Shown: one piece after another, positions 1 through 7,197 of the stretch
Position numbering within the stretch: position 1 is the stretch's first letter
How the letters are laid out: every line of letters starts with the position of its first letter
Origin: Synechococcales cyanobacterium PMM_0073
Lineage (GTDB): Bacteria > Cyanobacteriota > Cyanobacteriia > Elainellales > Elainellaceae
Assembly (NCBI GenBank): GCA_949127695.1
Contig: CASBQH010000330.1
Coordinates: forward strand, 1 to 8,671
Direction: 5' to 3'
Length of the DNA: 8,671 nucleotides
Notes under the pieces: generated by a model
The model's input: only the letters and a program-made list of their open reading frames with translations
What the model was told of the DNA's origin: nothing
Databases searched by the model: none
Position numbers and translations under genes: made by a program

Positions 1-1
1 C

Positions 2-873
2 GACGGCGACTTGCAGCATCCGCCTGAAGTGTTGCTTCAGCTGTTGGAGGCGATTTGGGGTGCAGATTTGCCAGTAGATTTGGCGGTGGCCAGTCGGCAT
101 ATTCAGGGCGGCGGCGTCAGCGAATGGAGTCCGGCGCGGCGGTTTTTGTCACGCGGGGCGCAGGTGATTGGGCTGCTGATTTTACCCAGCGTGGTTGGGC
201 GAGTCTCTGACCCAATGAGCGGCTTTTTTTTGGTGCGGCGCAGCGCCATTGCTGGGCAGACGATGAACCCGCTGGGCTACAAAATTTTGCTGGAGGTGTT
301 GGGGCGCGGCCAGATCCAGCAGGTGGCTGAGGTGGGCTATGTGTTTCAGGAGCGCAAGCAGGGCGAGAGCAAAGTCACTTGGCGGCAGTATATTGACTAT
401 CTGCTGCATTTGGCCAAGCTGCGCTCTGGCGGACGCATCACCCGGCTGCGGCAAAAATATCAGCTCCAGCGTTTCCTGCGGTTTGGGCTGGTAGGGCTGA
501 GCGGCGTCTTTGTCGATATGGCGATGCTCTATCTGCTCAGCGACCCCACAACGCTGGGCTGGGGCTGACCCGCAGCAAAATTATCGCCTCAGAGATAGCG
601 GTGCTAAATAATTTTCTCTGGAACGATCGCTGGACGTTTGGCGATATTTCTAGCCAGCAGAGCGGCTGGCGCAGGCGGCTAAAGCGGTTTCTCAAGTTTA
701 ATGCTATTTGCCTGGTCGGGATTTTGCTCAACGTGATGCTGCTAAATCTGCTGTTCAATCAGCTCGGCATCAACCGCTATTTGGCTAACCTGATTGCGAT
801 TGCGCTAGTGACGCTCTGGAACTTCTGGCTAAATCTGAAGCTGAGCTGGCGGGTGACAGATGTGGAGCAATAG
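2..873 (+). pseudogene. Family-2 glycosyltransferase (polyprenyl-phosphate mannosyltransferase-like) fused to GtrA domain; 5' partial and frameshifted
   Basis: The reading frame is open from the window edge and starts inside the catalytic domain at DGDLQHPPE, the metal-binding DxD region of Dpm1-like GT2 enzymes (usually DADLQHPPE). Further Dpm1-like marks follow: SDPMSGFFLVRR, GYKILLEVLGRG and the GESK motif. These enzymes move a sugar from a nucleotide donor to polyprenyl phosphate at the membrane. A GtrA-type domain with four predicted membrane segments follows from about base 475. The first frame stops at 566-568 (TGA) after DPTTLGWG, but the frame one base back continues with LTRSKIIASEIAVLNNFLW and ends at TAG 871-873, completing segments two to four. 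One missing C or G near 565 (GGCTGA instead of GGCCTGA) explains this. It may be a true pseudogene or a sequencing error; the rest of the coding sequence looks intact. The stop lies one base from the convergent antiporter stop. Confidence 0.85.
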
Positions 874-874
874 G

Positions 875-2908
875 TTAGACCACCACATGGTGATGGGGTT
901 CGCCCAGCATCACGACTGAGCAATGCAGCTGCGCCAGAATTGGAGCCGTTAGCTCGCCCAGCCGCACCTCGCCCAGACTGCCGGTGCGACGGCGAGAGGC
1001 GCGCAAAATCACCAGATCGCTATTCTGCGCCTGCTGCACAATTGCCCCCACCACATCTTTAGAGCAGATCAGCTTCACCTGAGCGGGTTCTTGGATCTGA
1101 GCCGTCAATCCATTAAACCGCTCTTCGATCCAGGCTTCACGTTCAACCGAGACAGCCGGGGTGATCACATGCAGCAGCGTAATGCTAGCTTGATTCGCCT
1201 GCGCCAGCTTGGCCGCAAACTGTAAGGCCAACAGCGCCTCGCGATCGGGAATTTCGATTGGCACGAGAATTTTCCGAATCTGATCAGGCGAGCTGAGCAG
1301 CCGTGTCACCGCCACCGGGCAATGCGCCGACCAAAGCACCTGCTCAATCAGCGAGCCAAACAGCTTGGTTTGCAGCCCGGTTTTGCCGCTCCAGCCCAGC
1401 ACAATCAAACTCGCCTGCTGCTCCCGACTGGCGCGGCTAATGCCTTGAGCAATATCGTCATCAATCCTCAGCAGCGGCTGCACCGTTGCGCCAAACTCCT
1501 GCCCCAGCCCCACCGCTCTAGAGAGCAGCGCCTGACTGCGCTGAAAGGCATTTTCCAGCTCTGGAATATCTAGATGCGCCTGCGCGGGCGCAATCGCCAG
1601 CGGCATCAGATCTCCGAGTCCGCGCCCGGTTAGCAATGCTCCTAAATGGATCAAGTCATGCTGGGTGCTGGGGTTATAGACCGGCACCACCACCGTTAGC
1701 CGCGCTTCAGGGCTGCTGGCCAGATCATGCTCTAGCAGGTCTTCGGCGGGTTCAACCTGGGGAATCAGCCCTGCGGCAGCCTGAGCTGTAATTAGCGGCC
1801 CCAGCGTTGATGTCACCAGCATCAGCACAATCACGCTATTTAGCACACCTTCAGTTAGCATCCCTTCCCGGTAGCCGACAAACGTGGCGGCCAAAGTAGC
1901 AGCCACCTGCGGCAGCGACAGCGACCACATGGTAATGCCTTCACGCCAGCTGTAGCGATAGAGCAGCTGCGCGCAAAATGCCGCCAAAAACTTGCTGGTG
2001 ATCAAGCCGCCGACAATCGCCAGCGTTAAGCCCAGCGAGCCAATGCTGCGGGCAAAGGCAGGCAGGTCAATTAGCAGGCCAATATCGACAAAGAAAATCG
2101 GAATGAACAGCACATTGCCAACAAACAGGATCTTCTCTTTAACAGGGCCTTCGCTCACCAAGCCATTCACCGCCAGCCCCGCCAAAAACGCCCCGACAAT
2201 TTTTTCGACGCCGATCAGCTCTGCGCCCAATGCCGCCGAAAACACGGCCAGCAGCACAAACAAAAACTGCACCGCCTCCTCGCTAGAGCGCTGAAACACA
2301 GCCCTACCCACCCAGTTCATCCCAAAGAAAACCAGCGCCGAATAGATCAGCAGCGAGAGCAACAGGCTCATTAGACTCAAAGCGCTAAAGCTGCCTTTGT
2401 TAATCCCGACGCAGATCGCCAGCACCAGCAGCGCCCCCACGTCGGTAAAAATTGTCGCGCCAATGGTGATTGTCACGGCTTCGTTGGTGATCACGCCCAG
2501 TCGGCTAATAATTGGATAGGCCAGCAGCGTATGCGAGGCAAACAGCGAGCCAATCAGCACCGAGGCGTTCCAGTCGAAGCTAAACAGCCGCCCTACGCCA
2601 ATGCCCATCGCCATCGGAATCGCAAAGGTCAGCATCCCGAAGCCGGCTGAGCGACTGCGGGTGGCCTGAAACTGCGCCAGATCGATTTCTAATCCTGAAA
2701 CAAACAGCAGATAGATCACGCCAATCCCGGACAGCAGTCGGATGGTTTCAGACTCGTTGCTGAGCACCTGTAGCCCATGCTCGCCCAGCACCACGCCCGC
2801 CAGCAACAGCCCCAGCAGTCCGGGCAACCGCAGGCGCTCAAAGCAGATTGGCAGGATTAAAATCACTGCCAGCAAAATTGCAAACGAGGCAAGCGGCTCT
2901 AGATGCAT
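875..2908 (-). CDS. Cation:proton antiporter (CPA2 type) with two C-terminal universal stress protein domains
   Basis: From the ATG at 2908 the product is 677 residues. Residues about 5-380 are a Na+/H+-exchanger domain of roughly a dozen membrane segments, with family-like stretches SHTLLAYPIISRLG, a TD pair (about T155/D156) in the ion-binding segment, and SLPQVAATLA. It should exchange Na+ or K+ for H+ across a membrane. Residues about 403-540 form a cytosolic USP domain with a complete G-x2-G-x9-G-S nucleotide-binding motif (G505, G508, G518, S519). A second USP-like domain (about 545-675) has a degenerate version of that motif. Such fusions are common in cyanobacteria, and the USP part probably senses ATP or a related nucleotide; that is inference. 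A TTG start at 2944 in the same frame would add 12 residues rich in Pro; neither start has a clear Shine-Dalgarno site, and I prefer the ATG because it begins just before the first membrane segment. It is the last gene of the leftward cluster. Ion specificity cannot be read from the sequence. Confidence 0.88.
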   Translation of the reverse strand: MHLEPLASFAILLAVILILPICFERLRLPGLLGLLLAGVVLGEHGLQVLSNESETIRLLSGIGVIYLLFVSGLEIDLAQFQATRSRSAGFGMLTFAIPMAMGIGVGRLFSFDWNASVLIGSLFASHTLLAYPIISRLGVITNEAVTITIGATIFTDVGALLVLAICVGINKGSFSALSLMSLLLSLLIYSALVFFGMNWVGRAVFQRSSEEAVQFLFVLLAVFSAALGAELIGVEKIVGAFLAGLAVNGLVSEGPVKEKILFVGNVLFIPIFFVDIGLLIDLPAFARSIGSLGLTLAIVGGLITSKFLAAFCAQLLYRYSWREGITMWSLSLPQVAATLAATFVGYREGMLTEGVLNSVIVLMLVTSTLGPLITAQAAAGLIPQVEPAEDLLEHDLASSPEARLTVVVPVYNPSTQHDLIHLGALLTGRGLGDLMPLAIAPAQAHLDIPELENAFQRSQALLSRAVGLGQEFGATVQPLLRIDDDIAQGISRASREQQASLIVLGWSGKTGLQTKLFGSLIEQVLWSAHCPVAVTRLLSSPDQIRKILVPIEIPDREALLALQFAAKLAQANQASITLLHVITPAVSVEREAWIEERFNGLTAQIQEPAQVKLICSKDVVGAIVQQAQNSDLVILRASRRRTGSLGEVRLGELTAPILAQLHCSVVMLGEPHHHVVV

Positions 2909-2994
2909 GGGCGCAAGGGGTGAAGGGGGCAGACGCTGCTCCAAGTTCTAGCCGTAAATCAGCGCAAAATCATCTTAAGGCCAGTTCAGGTAAA

Positions 2995-3028
2995 ATTGCT
3001 CAGGCAGCTCAGATTGCTCAGGCAGCTC
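2995..3028. repeat. 18-base tandem duplication between HAS-barrel gene and antiporter
   Basis: ATTGCTCAGGCAGCTC occurs at 2995-3010 and again at 3013-3028, giving an 18-base period. On the - strand it lies directly after the TAA stop of the HAS-barrel gene and, read in that gene's frame, gives two copies of a six-residue unit (ELPEQS, ELPEQF). Confidence 0.9.
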
Positions 3029-3700
3029 TTAAAGATGCACCTGGCTTAAAATCACCCGCAGTCTGTCGTAGTCATCTTTCAGCAGCAGACTCAAATTGCG
3101 CCCCGCCTGCACCAGCCAGTCACGATCAGCCTGCCGCAGCCGATAGATCTCGCGCAGAGCCGCTGCGGCCAAACTATCTGGCGCGCCTTGGGTTTGCAGC
3201 AGCGTTCTGAAGAAGTCGAGCTGCTCGCTGAAGTGGATAATTTCTGCGGGTTCGCAATAATAAACTGCCTGGTGTACCTGGGGCGGACGGGGCGGCAAAT
3301 GCTGATAGACTGCCTCACCCAATGCCGCTTGACTAGCTCCGTTGCGGCCAGCGGCCAGCGGCTGATAGCCGACAATCACGGCGCGGAACTCGGTTTTGAG
3401 CATCGCAAAAATCTGCGGCTGCTGTTCGCGCAGCTCTGGCAGCGACAGCCCCAGCGCTCTAGCGCGATGCACCGAGTCAATGGGGCTAGTGGTGACATGG
3501 TGGATCACCGCATAGATCTGGTTGCCCGAATCTTCGTCCTTGGCTTTAACCCAGCTGCCAAACGGCGGCATGGTGGCAAAGCTGAGGTCTTCTGGCTCTA
3601 GGCACTGCGCCAAAAACTCAGTCGTAGCAGTTTCAATCACCTCAGCGATGTAGCTGGGATGCCGATTGGCCGTACTAAACTGCGGCAAAGGTAGGCGCAT
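3029..3700 (-). CDS. HAS-barrel domain protein, cyanobacterial family of unknown function
   Basis: The product is 223 residues, without a signal peptide or membrane segment, so probably cytosolic. The first ~100 residues match what I recall of cyanobacterial HAS-barrel proteins: TTEFLAQCLEPEDL, MPPFGSWVKAKDEDSGNQIYAVIHH, and then DSVHRARALGLSLPELREQQPQIFAMLKTEF. The HAS barrel is named from HerA and ATP synthase, where it is a small beta-barrel; the function of this stand-alone family is not known to me. The C-terminal half is mostly helical, ending with DRDWLVQAGRNLSLLLKDDYDRLRVILSQ. The start is supported by GGAG seven bases upstream of the ATG. It lies 48 bases downstream of ndhS in the same direction. 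After the TAA the frame stays open for 17 more codons (ELPEQSELPEQFYLNWP). Confidence 0.75.
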   Translation of the reverse strand: MRLPLPQFSTANRHPSYIAEVIETATTEFLAQCLEPEDLSFATMPPFGSWVKAKDEDSGNQIYAVIHHVTTSPIDSVHRARALGLSLPELREQQPQIFAMLKTEFRAVIVGYQPLAAGRNGASQAALGEAVYQHLPPRPPQVHQAVYYCEPAEIIHFSEQLDFFRTLLQTQGAPDSLAAAALREIYRLRQADRDWLVQAGRNLSLLLKDDYDRLRVILSQVHL

Positions 3701-3707
3701 CGCATCG

Positions 3708-3711
3708 CTCC
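3708..3711 (-). promoter_or_regulatory. Shine-Dalgarno site of the HAS-barrel gene
   Basis: GGAG on the - strand with seven bases (CGATGCG) before the ATG at 3700. It decides for this start over the out-of-frame ATG inside the spacer. Confidence 0.55.
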
Positions 3712-3748
3712 GGTTTTAATGCAGAATCTGGGGAGAGGCTCTTCTGCC

Positions 3749-3946
3749 CTATTTCTTACCGCGTCCGGCGGTGGCATCCACCAGCTCTATTTCTGAGAAC
3801 CGAAACGTCACGAGCTTGTCCCAGTTGCCGCCCTCAAACAGCACAGCGACGCTACCGCTGCTGATCCGCTGCACCAGCCCCTGATAGCCATAGTAGATAT
3901 CGTCAGCATCTTTGACGCGCACGGCAGACCCAGGCAAAATCATCAT
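3749..3946 (-). CDS. ndhS: NAD(P)H-quinone oxidoreductase (NDH-1) subunit S
   Basis: This is a 65-residue protein beginning [16 protein letters not shown], with the family hallmarks [31 protein letters not shown] and SEIELV. That pattern matches NdhS (CRR31 in chloroplasts), a small SH3-like subunit on the stromal/cytoplasmic arm of NDH-1 that helps bind reduced ferredoxin, the electron donor for cyclic electron flow and respiration. The C-terminus is basic (RGKK), in keeping with binding an acidic partner. Length is normal for the cyanobacterial form, which lacks the plant transit peptide. Two ATG codons lie in tandem (3946 and 3943); homologues usually begin MILPG, so the second may be the real start. 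It lies 81 bases after rodA and 48 before the HAS-barrel gene, away from any other ndh gene in view. Confidence 0.88.
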   Translation of the reverse strand: MMILPGSAVRVKDADDIYYGYQGLVQRISSGSVAVLFEGGNWDKLVTFRFSEIELVDATAGRGKK

Positions 3947-4027
3947 AACGCTACCAGTGTGACTGTTCTAAACCTATTCTCGCTTAGCTTACGGCATTTC
4001 TGAGCATTCCAGCTAAAATTTTGGCGG

Positions 4028-5284
4028 CTAAAACTTGAGCCGATGCCGATAGTTACTAACCGATTCGACAATTCCTAGCGCGATAAAATTGGTCAGCAGC
4101 GCCGAACGCCCGTAGCTAAGCCAAGGCAGCGGAATCCCGGTAATTGGAGCCAGCCCAATCGTCATGCCAATATTAATCAGCACCTGAAATACAATCATCG
4201 ACAGCACCCCAATTGCCAGCAGTGAGCCAAAATTATCTTTAGCGTTTTGGGCAATGATTACTAGCCGCAGGCAGATCAGCCAAAACACCGCCAGCACCAG
4301 CAGACAGCCCACAAAGCCAAACTCTTCGCCAATCGCCGAAAAAATAAAGTCGGTATGCTGCTCTGGAATAAAGTTGAGCTGAGTTTGCGTGCCCTGGTTA
4401 AGTCCGCGCCCCATCATTTGGCCTGCGCCAATCGCAATCCGCGACTGAATCAGGTGATAGCCGCCGCCCAGCGGATCTTTGTCAGGATCGAGAAACAGCG
4501 TGAGGCGGTCGCGCTGATAGGCTTTGAGCACATGCTGCCAGACAAAGCTGCCCAGCCCGCCTGCGGTTAGGTTGATGACTGCGGCGACAAAGCTGCCCGA
4601 AATCGCCCAGGGCAAGCTGCGCCAAGCCACCAGCACCATCAGCGCCACCCAGGCCACCCAAGCTGGCAGAAACAGGCCAAACAAAATCGCTGAAACCACC
4701 GGCGAAATTAGCAAAATCAGCCAGCCCGGATTGGCGTTTGCCCAATAGAGCATTCCCAGCGTAATTGCCCCAAACACCAGAGAAGTACCCAAATCAGGCT
4801 GAAGCAGAATTAGCAGCCCCGGCAGAGCCGTCACAGCCAGCGCTTTGAAGACCGTGCCCAGCGATCTTGCACCTCCTTCATGCAGAACCGAGGCCAGCAC
4901 AATAATCATTGCCACTTTGGCAAACTCAGAGGGCTGAAGGTTGAAATTGCCCACCGTCACCCAACTCTGCGCCCCGTTGGCCGTCGTGCCGACAAAAATC
5001 ACCAGCAGCAACGAAAGATTGGTAATGGCATAGATAATCCAGCGCCACTGAAGCAGGTTTTCGTAGCGCCAGCGCGCCACAAATAGCGCCAACAGCATCC
5101 CCACAGCACCCATCACCCAATGCTGCCACCAGACGGTTAGCCCCAAATGCATCTGCGTGCTGCGAATGGTGATCCCGCCAAACAGCGTCAGGCCGACCGG
5201 CAGCAAAAACAGCAGCCAGTCTAGCTCTTGCCAGGGCTGAACCAATCCTTTCCAGCTAATCCGACTCAGCGTTTTTTGCATCAT
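4028..5284 (-). CDS. rodA: Rod shape-determining protein RodA (SEDS peptidoglycan glycosyltransferase)
   Basis: The product is 418 residues with about ten membrane segments, the normal size for the SEDS family (RodA/FtsW/SpoVE). RodA polymerises lipid II into glycan strands during side-wall elongation, working with a class B penicillin-binding protein and the Mre proteins. Visible motifs are LQPSEFAK (116-123), QPDLGTSLV (162-170), a GQMMGRGLNQGTQTQLNFIPE stretch interrupted by no gap (about 288-308), then HTDFIF with the catalytic Asp at D312, EEFGF (320-324), and PLPWLSYGRSALLTNFIALG near the C-terminus. The GTQTQ...E.HTDFIF pattern favours RodA over FtsW. SYGRS replaces the SYGGS of many bacteria. 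Tandem ATGs at 5284 and 5281 leave the exact start open, with no strong Shine-Dalgarno site. It follows mrp by 34 bases. Confidence 0.92.
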   Translation of the reverse strand: MMQKTLSRISWKGLVQPWQELDWLLFLLPVGLTLFGGITIRSTQMHLGLTVWWQHWVMGAVGMLLALFVARWRYENLLQWRWIIYAITNLSLLLVIFVGTTANGAQSWVTVGNFNLQPSEFAKVAMIIVLASVLHEGGARSLGTVFKALAVTALPGLLILLQPDLGTSLVFGAITLGMLYWANANPGWLILLISPVVSAILFGLFLPAWVAWVALMVLVAWRSLPWAISGSFVAAVINLTAGGLGSFVWQHVLKAYQRDRLTLFLDPDKDPLGGGYHLIQSRIAIGAGQMMGRGLNQGTQTQLNFIPEQHTDFIFSAIGEEFGFVGCLLVLAVFWLICLRLVIIAQNAKDNFGSLLAIGVLSMIVFQVLINIGMTIGLAPITGIPLPWLSYGRSALLTNFIALGIVESVSNYRHRLKF

Positions 5285-5318
5285 GACTTTAATTCTCTGG
5301 CCTGCTCAGGCGATCAGG

Positions 5319-6437
5319 TTAGCTGAGTGCCGCGACTGAAACCCTGGCGGCAATCTGCTGGGCGATTCGGGTCAGCGCCTGAGCCGAAGCTGAATCAGGC
5401 TGATCAATCACAATCGGCACACCTCGATCGCCGCCTTCGCGCAGCGACATTTCCAGCGGCACACAGCCCAGCAGCGGCAGATTCAGCTCTTTGGCCGTTC
5501 TTTCGCCACCGCCAGAGCCAAACAGATCGTATTGGCGATCGGGCAGGTCGGGCGGGATGAAGTAGCTCATATTCTCAACAATGCCCAGCACCGGCACCTG
5601 GAGCTGCTGGAACATCCGCAGGCCACGCCGCGCATCTTGAAGTGCCACCGTCTGCGGCGTGGTGACAATGACGACGCCTGCCATCGGCACCGCTTGAGCT
5701 AGCGTCAGCTGAGCATCGCCGGTTCCGGGCGGCATATCGACAATCAGATAGTCGAGTTCGCCCCAGCTAGCCTGGTAGAGAAACTGGCGGATGATGCCGT
5801 TGAGCATGGGGCCGCGCCAAATCACGGGCTGGTCTGGCTCAATCAAAAAGCCCATTGAGATCAGCTTGACGCCATAGTTAAACAAAGGCTCAATCACTTC
5901 GCCGGTTTCGCCCTGCTGCACGCTAACTTTGGCTTGGGTCAAGCCCAGCATCGTTGGGGTGTTGGGGCCATAGATATCGGCGTCAATTAAGCCGACCTTT
6001 GCGCCAGAGAGCGCCAGTGCCACCGCCACATTTACGGCAACCGTACTCTTGCCCACGCCACCTTTGCCGCTGGAGACAGCCAAAATATTTTTGACTCCGG
6101 CAATCCCGGTGCGATCCGGCAGAGCTTTTTGCTGCGGCGTTTCAGCAGTCACTTCGACAGCGACCGTCTCGACTCCCGGCAGGGTTTTCACCGCTCGCTC
6201 GCAGTCTTCGACAATGAACTGGCGCAGCGGACAGGCCGGAGTTGTCAAAACCAGCGTGAAGCTGACCTGCCCGCCCTGCACCTGCACGTTGCGGATCATA
6301 TTCAGCTCGACCAGACTCTTATGCAGCTCCGGGTCTTGAACTGGACGCAGCACCTCTAAAACTTGGCCAGCATCAAGCATTGTTAGCATGTCTTTAAATT
6401 TACCTAGCAATTCAGCCCAGCGCCTCAGCCGTTTCAT
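5319..6437 (-). CDS. mrp: Mrp/ApbC/NBP35-type Fe-S carrier P-loop ATPase with MIP18 domain
   Basis: From the ATG at 6437 the product is 372 residues. Residues about 22-95 are a MIP18 (DUF59) domain with LRPVQDPELHKSLVELNMI and the TTPACPLR cysteine motif. The ParA/MinD-like ATPase follows, with a deviant Walker A GKGGVGKST (124-132), DADIYGPN, the switch/Walker B-like VDMPPGTGDAQLT and ENMSYF. Mrp proteins carry or assemble Fe-S clusters in the cytosol. The dimer-interface CxxC found after ENMS in E. coli Mrp is absent here; the segment reads IPPDLPDRQYDLFGSGGG, which I recall as usual for cyanobacteria. The first 16 residues (MKRLRRWAELLGKFKD) look unlike family members; the ATGs at 6389 or 6380 (MLTMLDAG, MLDAG) are likely alternative starts. 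The gene sits between the SRPBCC gene (36 bases) and rodA (34 bases), so co-transcription is likely. Confidence 0.92.
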   Translation of the reverse strand: MKRLRRWAELLGKFKDMLTMLDAGQVLEVLRPVQDPELHKSLVELNMIRNVQVQGGQVSFTLVLTTPACPLRQFIVEDCERAVKTLPGVETVAVEVTAETPQQKALPDRTGIAGVKNILAVSSGKGGVGKSTVAVNVAVALALSGAKVGLIDADIYGPNTPTMLGLTQAKVSVQQGETGEVIEPLFNYGVKLISMGFLIEPDQPVIWRGPMLNGIIRQFLYQASWGELDYLIVDMPPGTGDAQLTLAQAVPMAGVVIVTTPQTVALQDARRGLRMFQQLQVPVLGIVENMSYFIPPDLPDRQYDLFGSGGGERTAKELNLPLLGCVPLEMSLREGGDRGVPIVIDQPDSASAQALTRIAQQIAARVSVAALS

Positions 6438-6473
6438 TCAGCTATTCCAGCGGCTAGTTTCTCATTCTAGCCC

Positions 6474-7076
6474 CTAGCTGAAGCTGAAACTGGAGGCCAT
6501 GCTCAAGATTTCGGTGAGGCCAACCATCAAAATTAGCCCTCCTAGCCAGTCTAGGCTAGGGCGCTGCCGCAGTTTGGCAGGCGGAAACTCAAAGCGCTCT
6601 TGTTCCGCCGCCAGCGCGAGTTCTCTGGCGACTTTGGCGGCGTAAGGCTGCGTAATAGACCAAATTAGCGGCGACAGCCAGCCTTTTAGAGTGACTGAGT
6701 AGGAGACGGAGGTGCCCCAAACGGTGGACTCGATCCGGTAGATAACGCGCTCTTCTAGCCCCGGAATGGCCAGAACGCGAACGCTGAGCAATTCTCCGGG
6801 CGAGACGTGCTCGACAAAAATTTTGATGGGAATGGGCGATAGGCGACTCACCGCCTGAAAAATCAGCCCAGGCTTGGGGATGAGGCCATAGGGAACGTTC
6901 GTTTTGGCTAACAGCGGATGCCAGGACATATCGGCCAGATTCATCACCTTGCTCCAGAGTTCATCCGCCGAGGCCGAACTGAGCACCTCGTAGGTTTCTG
7001 CCAGCAGCGGCAATTTCCTGGGTCTAGCGGTCAGCTTGCCCCAACAATTCAAGCAAGTTGTCCAGAAGCCTAGCAT
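6474..7076 (-). CDS. SRPBCC (START-like) family protein with C-terminal membrane anchor
   Basis: The product is 200 residues. Residues about 22-160 have the look of an SRPBCC/polyketide-cyclase-type ligand-binding fold: a helix with SSASADELWSKVMNLADMSWHPLL, a run of beta-strand-like segments (IKIFVEHVSPGELLSVRVLAIPG broken over two strands, VIYRIESTVWGTSVSYSVTL), and a long C-terminal helix PYAAKVARELALAAEQE. Proteins of this fold bind hydrophobic ligands; no ligand can be read here. A hydrophobic stretch at about 175-195 (LDWLGGLILMVGLTEIL) suggests one membrane anchor at the C-terminus. The only Shine-Dalgarno-like site, GGAGG at 7093-7089, is 12 bases from the ATG, longer than usual, but no closer in-frame start exists. 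It is the first gene of the leftward cluster and is divergent from rpmB. Its function is unknown to me. Confidence 0.75.
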   Translation of the reverse strand: MLGFWTTCLNCWGKLTARPRKLPLLAETYEVLSSASADELWSKVMNLADMSWHPLLAKTNVPYGLIPKPGLIFQAVSRLSPIPIKIFVEHVSPGELLSVRVLAIPGLEERVIYRIESTVWGTSVSYSVTLKGWLSPLIWSITQPYAAKVARELALAAEQERFEFPPAKLRQRPSLDWLGGLILMVGLTEILSMASSFSFS

Positions 7077-7097
7077 CGCGAAACTTTTCCTCCAAAT

Positions 7098-7118
7098 TCT
7101 GCCAATTATCTGCCAATT
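7098..7118. repeat. Two direct copies of TCTGCCAATT, 11-base period
   Basis: TCTGCCAATT is present at 7098-7107 and 7109-7118. It lies 22-42 bases upstream of the SRPBCC start codon, in its probable 5' leader. A period of 11 bases places the copies on one face of the helix, as for a repeated protein site, but two copies may be chance. Confidence 0.6.
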
Positions 7119-7172
7119 CGTTCAGCGGCCACAAACTCCGCTATGCCTCTAATTCACCTGCATTAGCTCTCT

Positions 7173-7178
7173 ATTGTA
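7173..7178 (-). promoter_or_regulatory. Possible -10 element for the leftward cluster
   Basis: TACAAT on the - strand (5/6 to TATAAT), about 95 bases upstream of the SRPBCC start codon. No good -35 box lies 16-18 bases further up, so this is only a candidate. Confidence 0.22.
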
Positions 7179-7197
7179 GCTTAGTGAATCTCTGCCT

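Noticed and set aside
182..454. Open frame on the - strand opposite the glycosyltransferase
   Set aside because: It lies fully inside a recognisable coding sequence and its translation shows no family feature.
601..873. Separate 90-residue gene starting with GTG at 601
   Set aside because: The same frame is open further upstream and supplies the missing second GtrA membrane segment, so this is the back half of the frameshifted gene.
2848..3210. Open frame on the + strand across the antiporter/HAS-barrel junction
   Set aside because: It overlaps two well-supported - strand genes and reads as low-complexity Ala/Ser sequence.
3721..3747. Inverted repeat GCAGAA/TTCTGC between ndhS and the HAS-barrel gene
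   Set aside because: Only six pairs with a 15-base loop and no T-run; too weak to call an attenuator or terminator.
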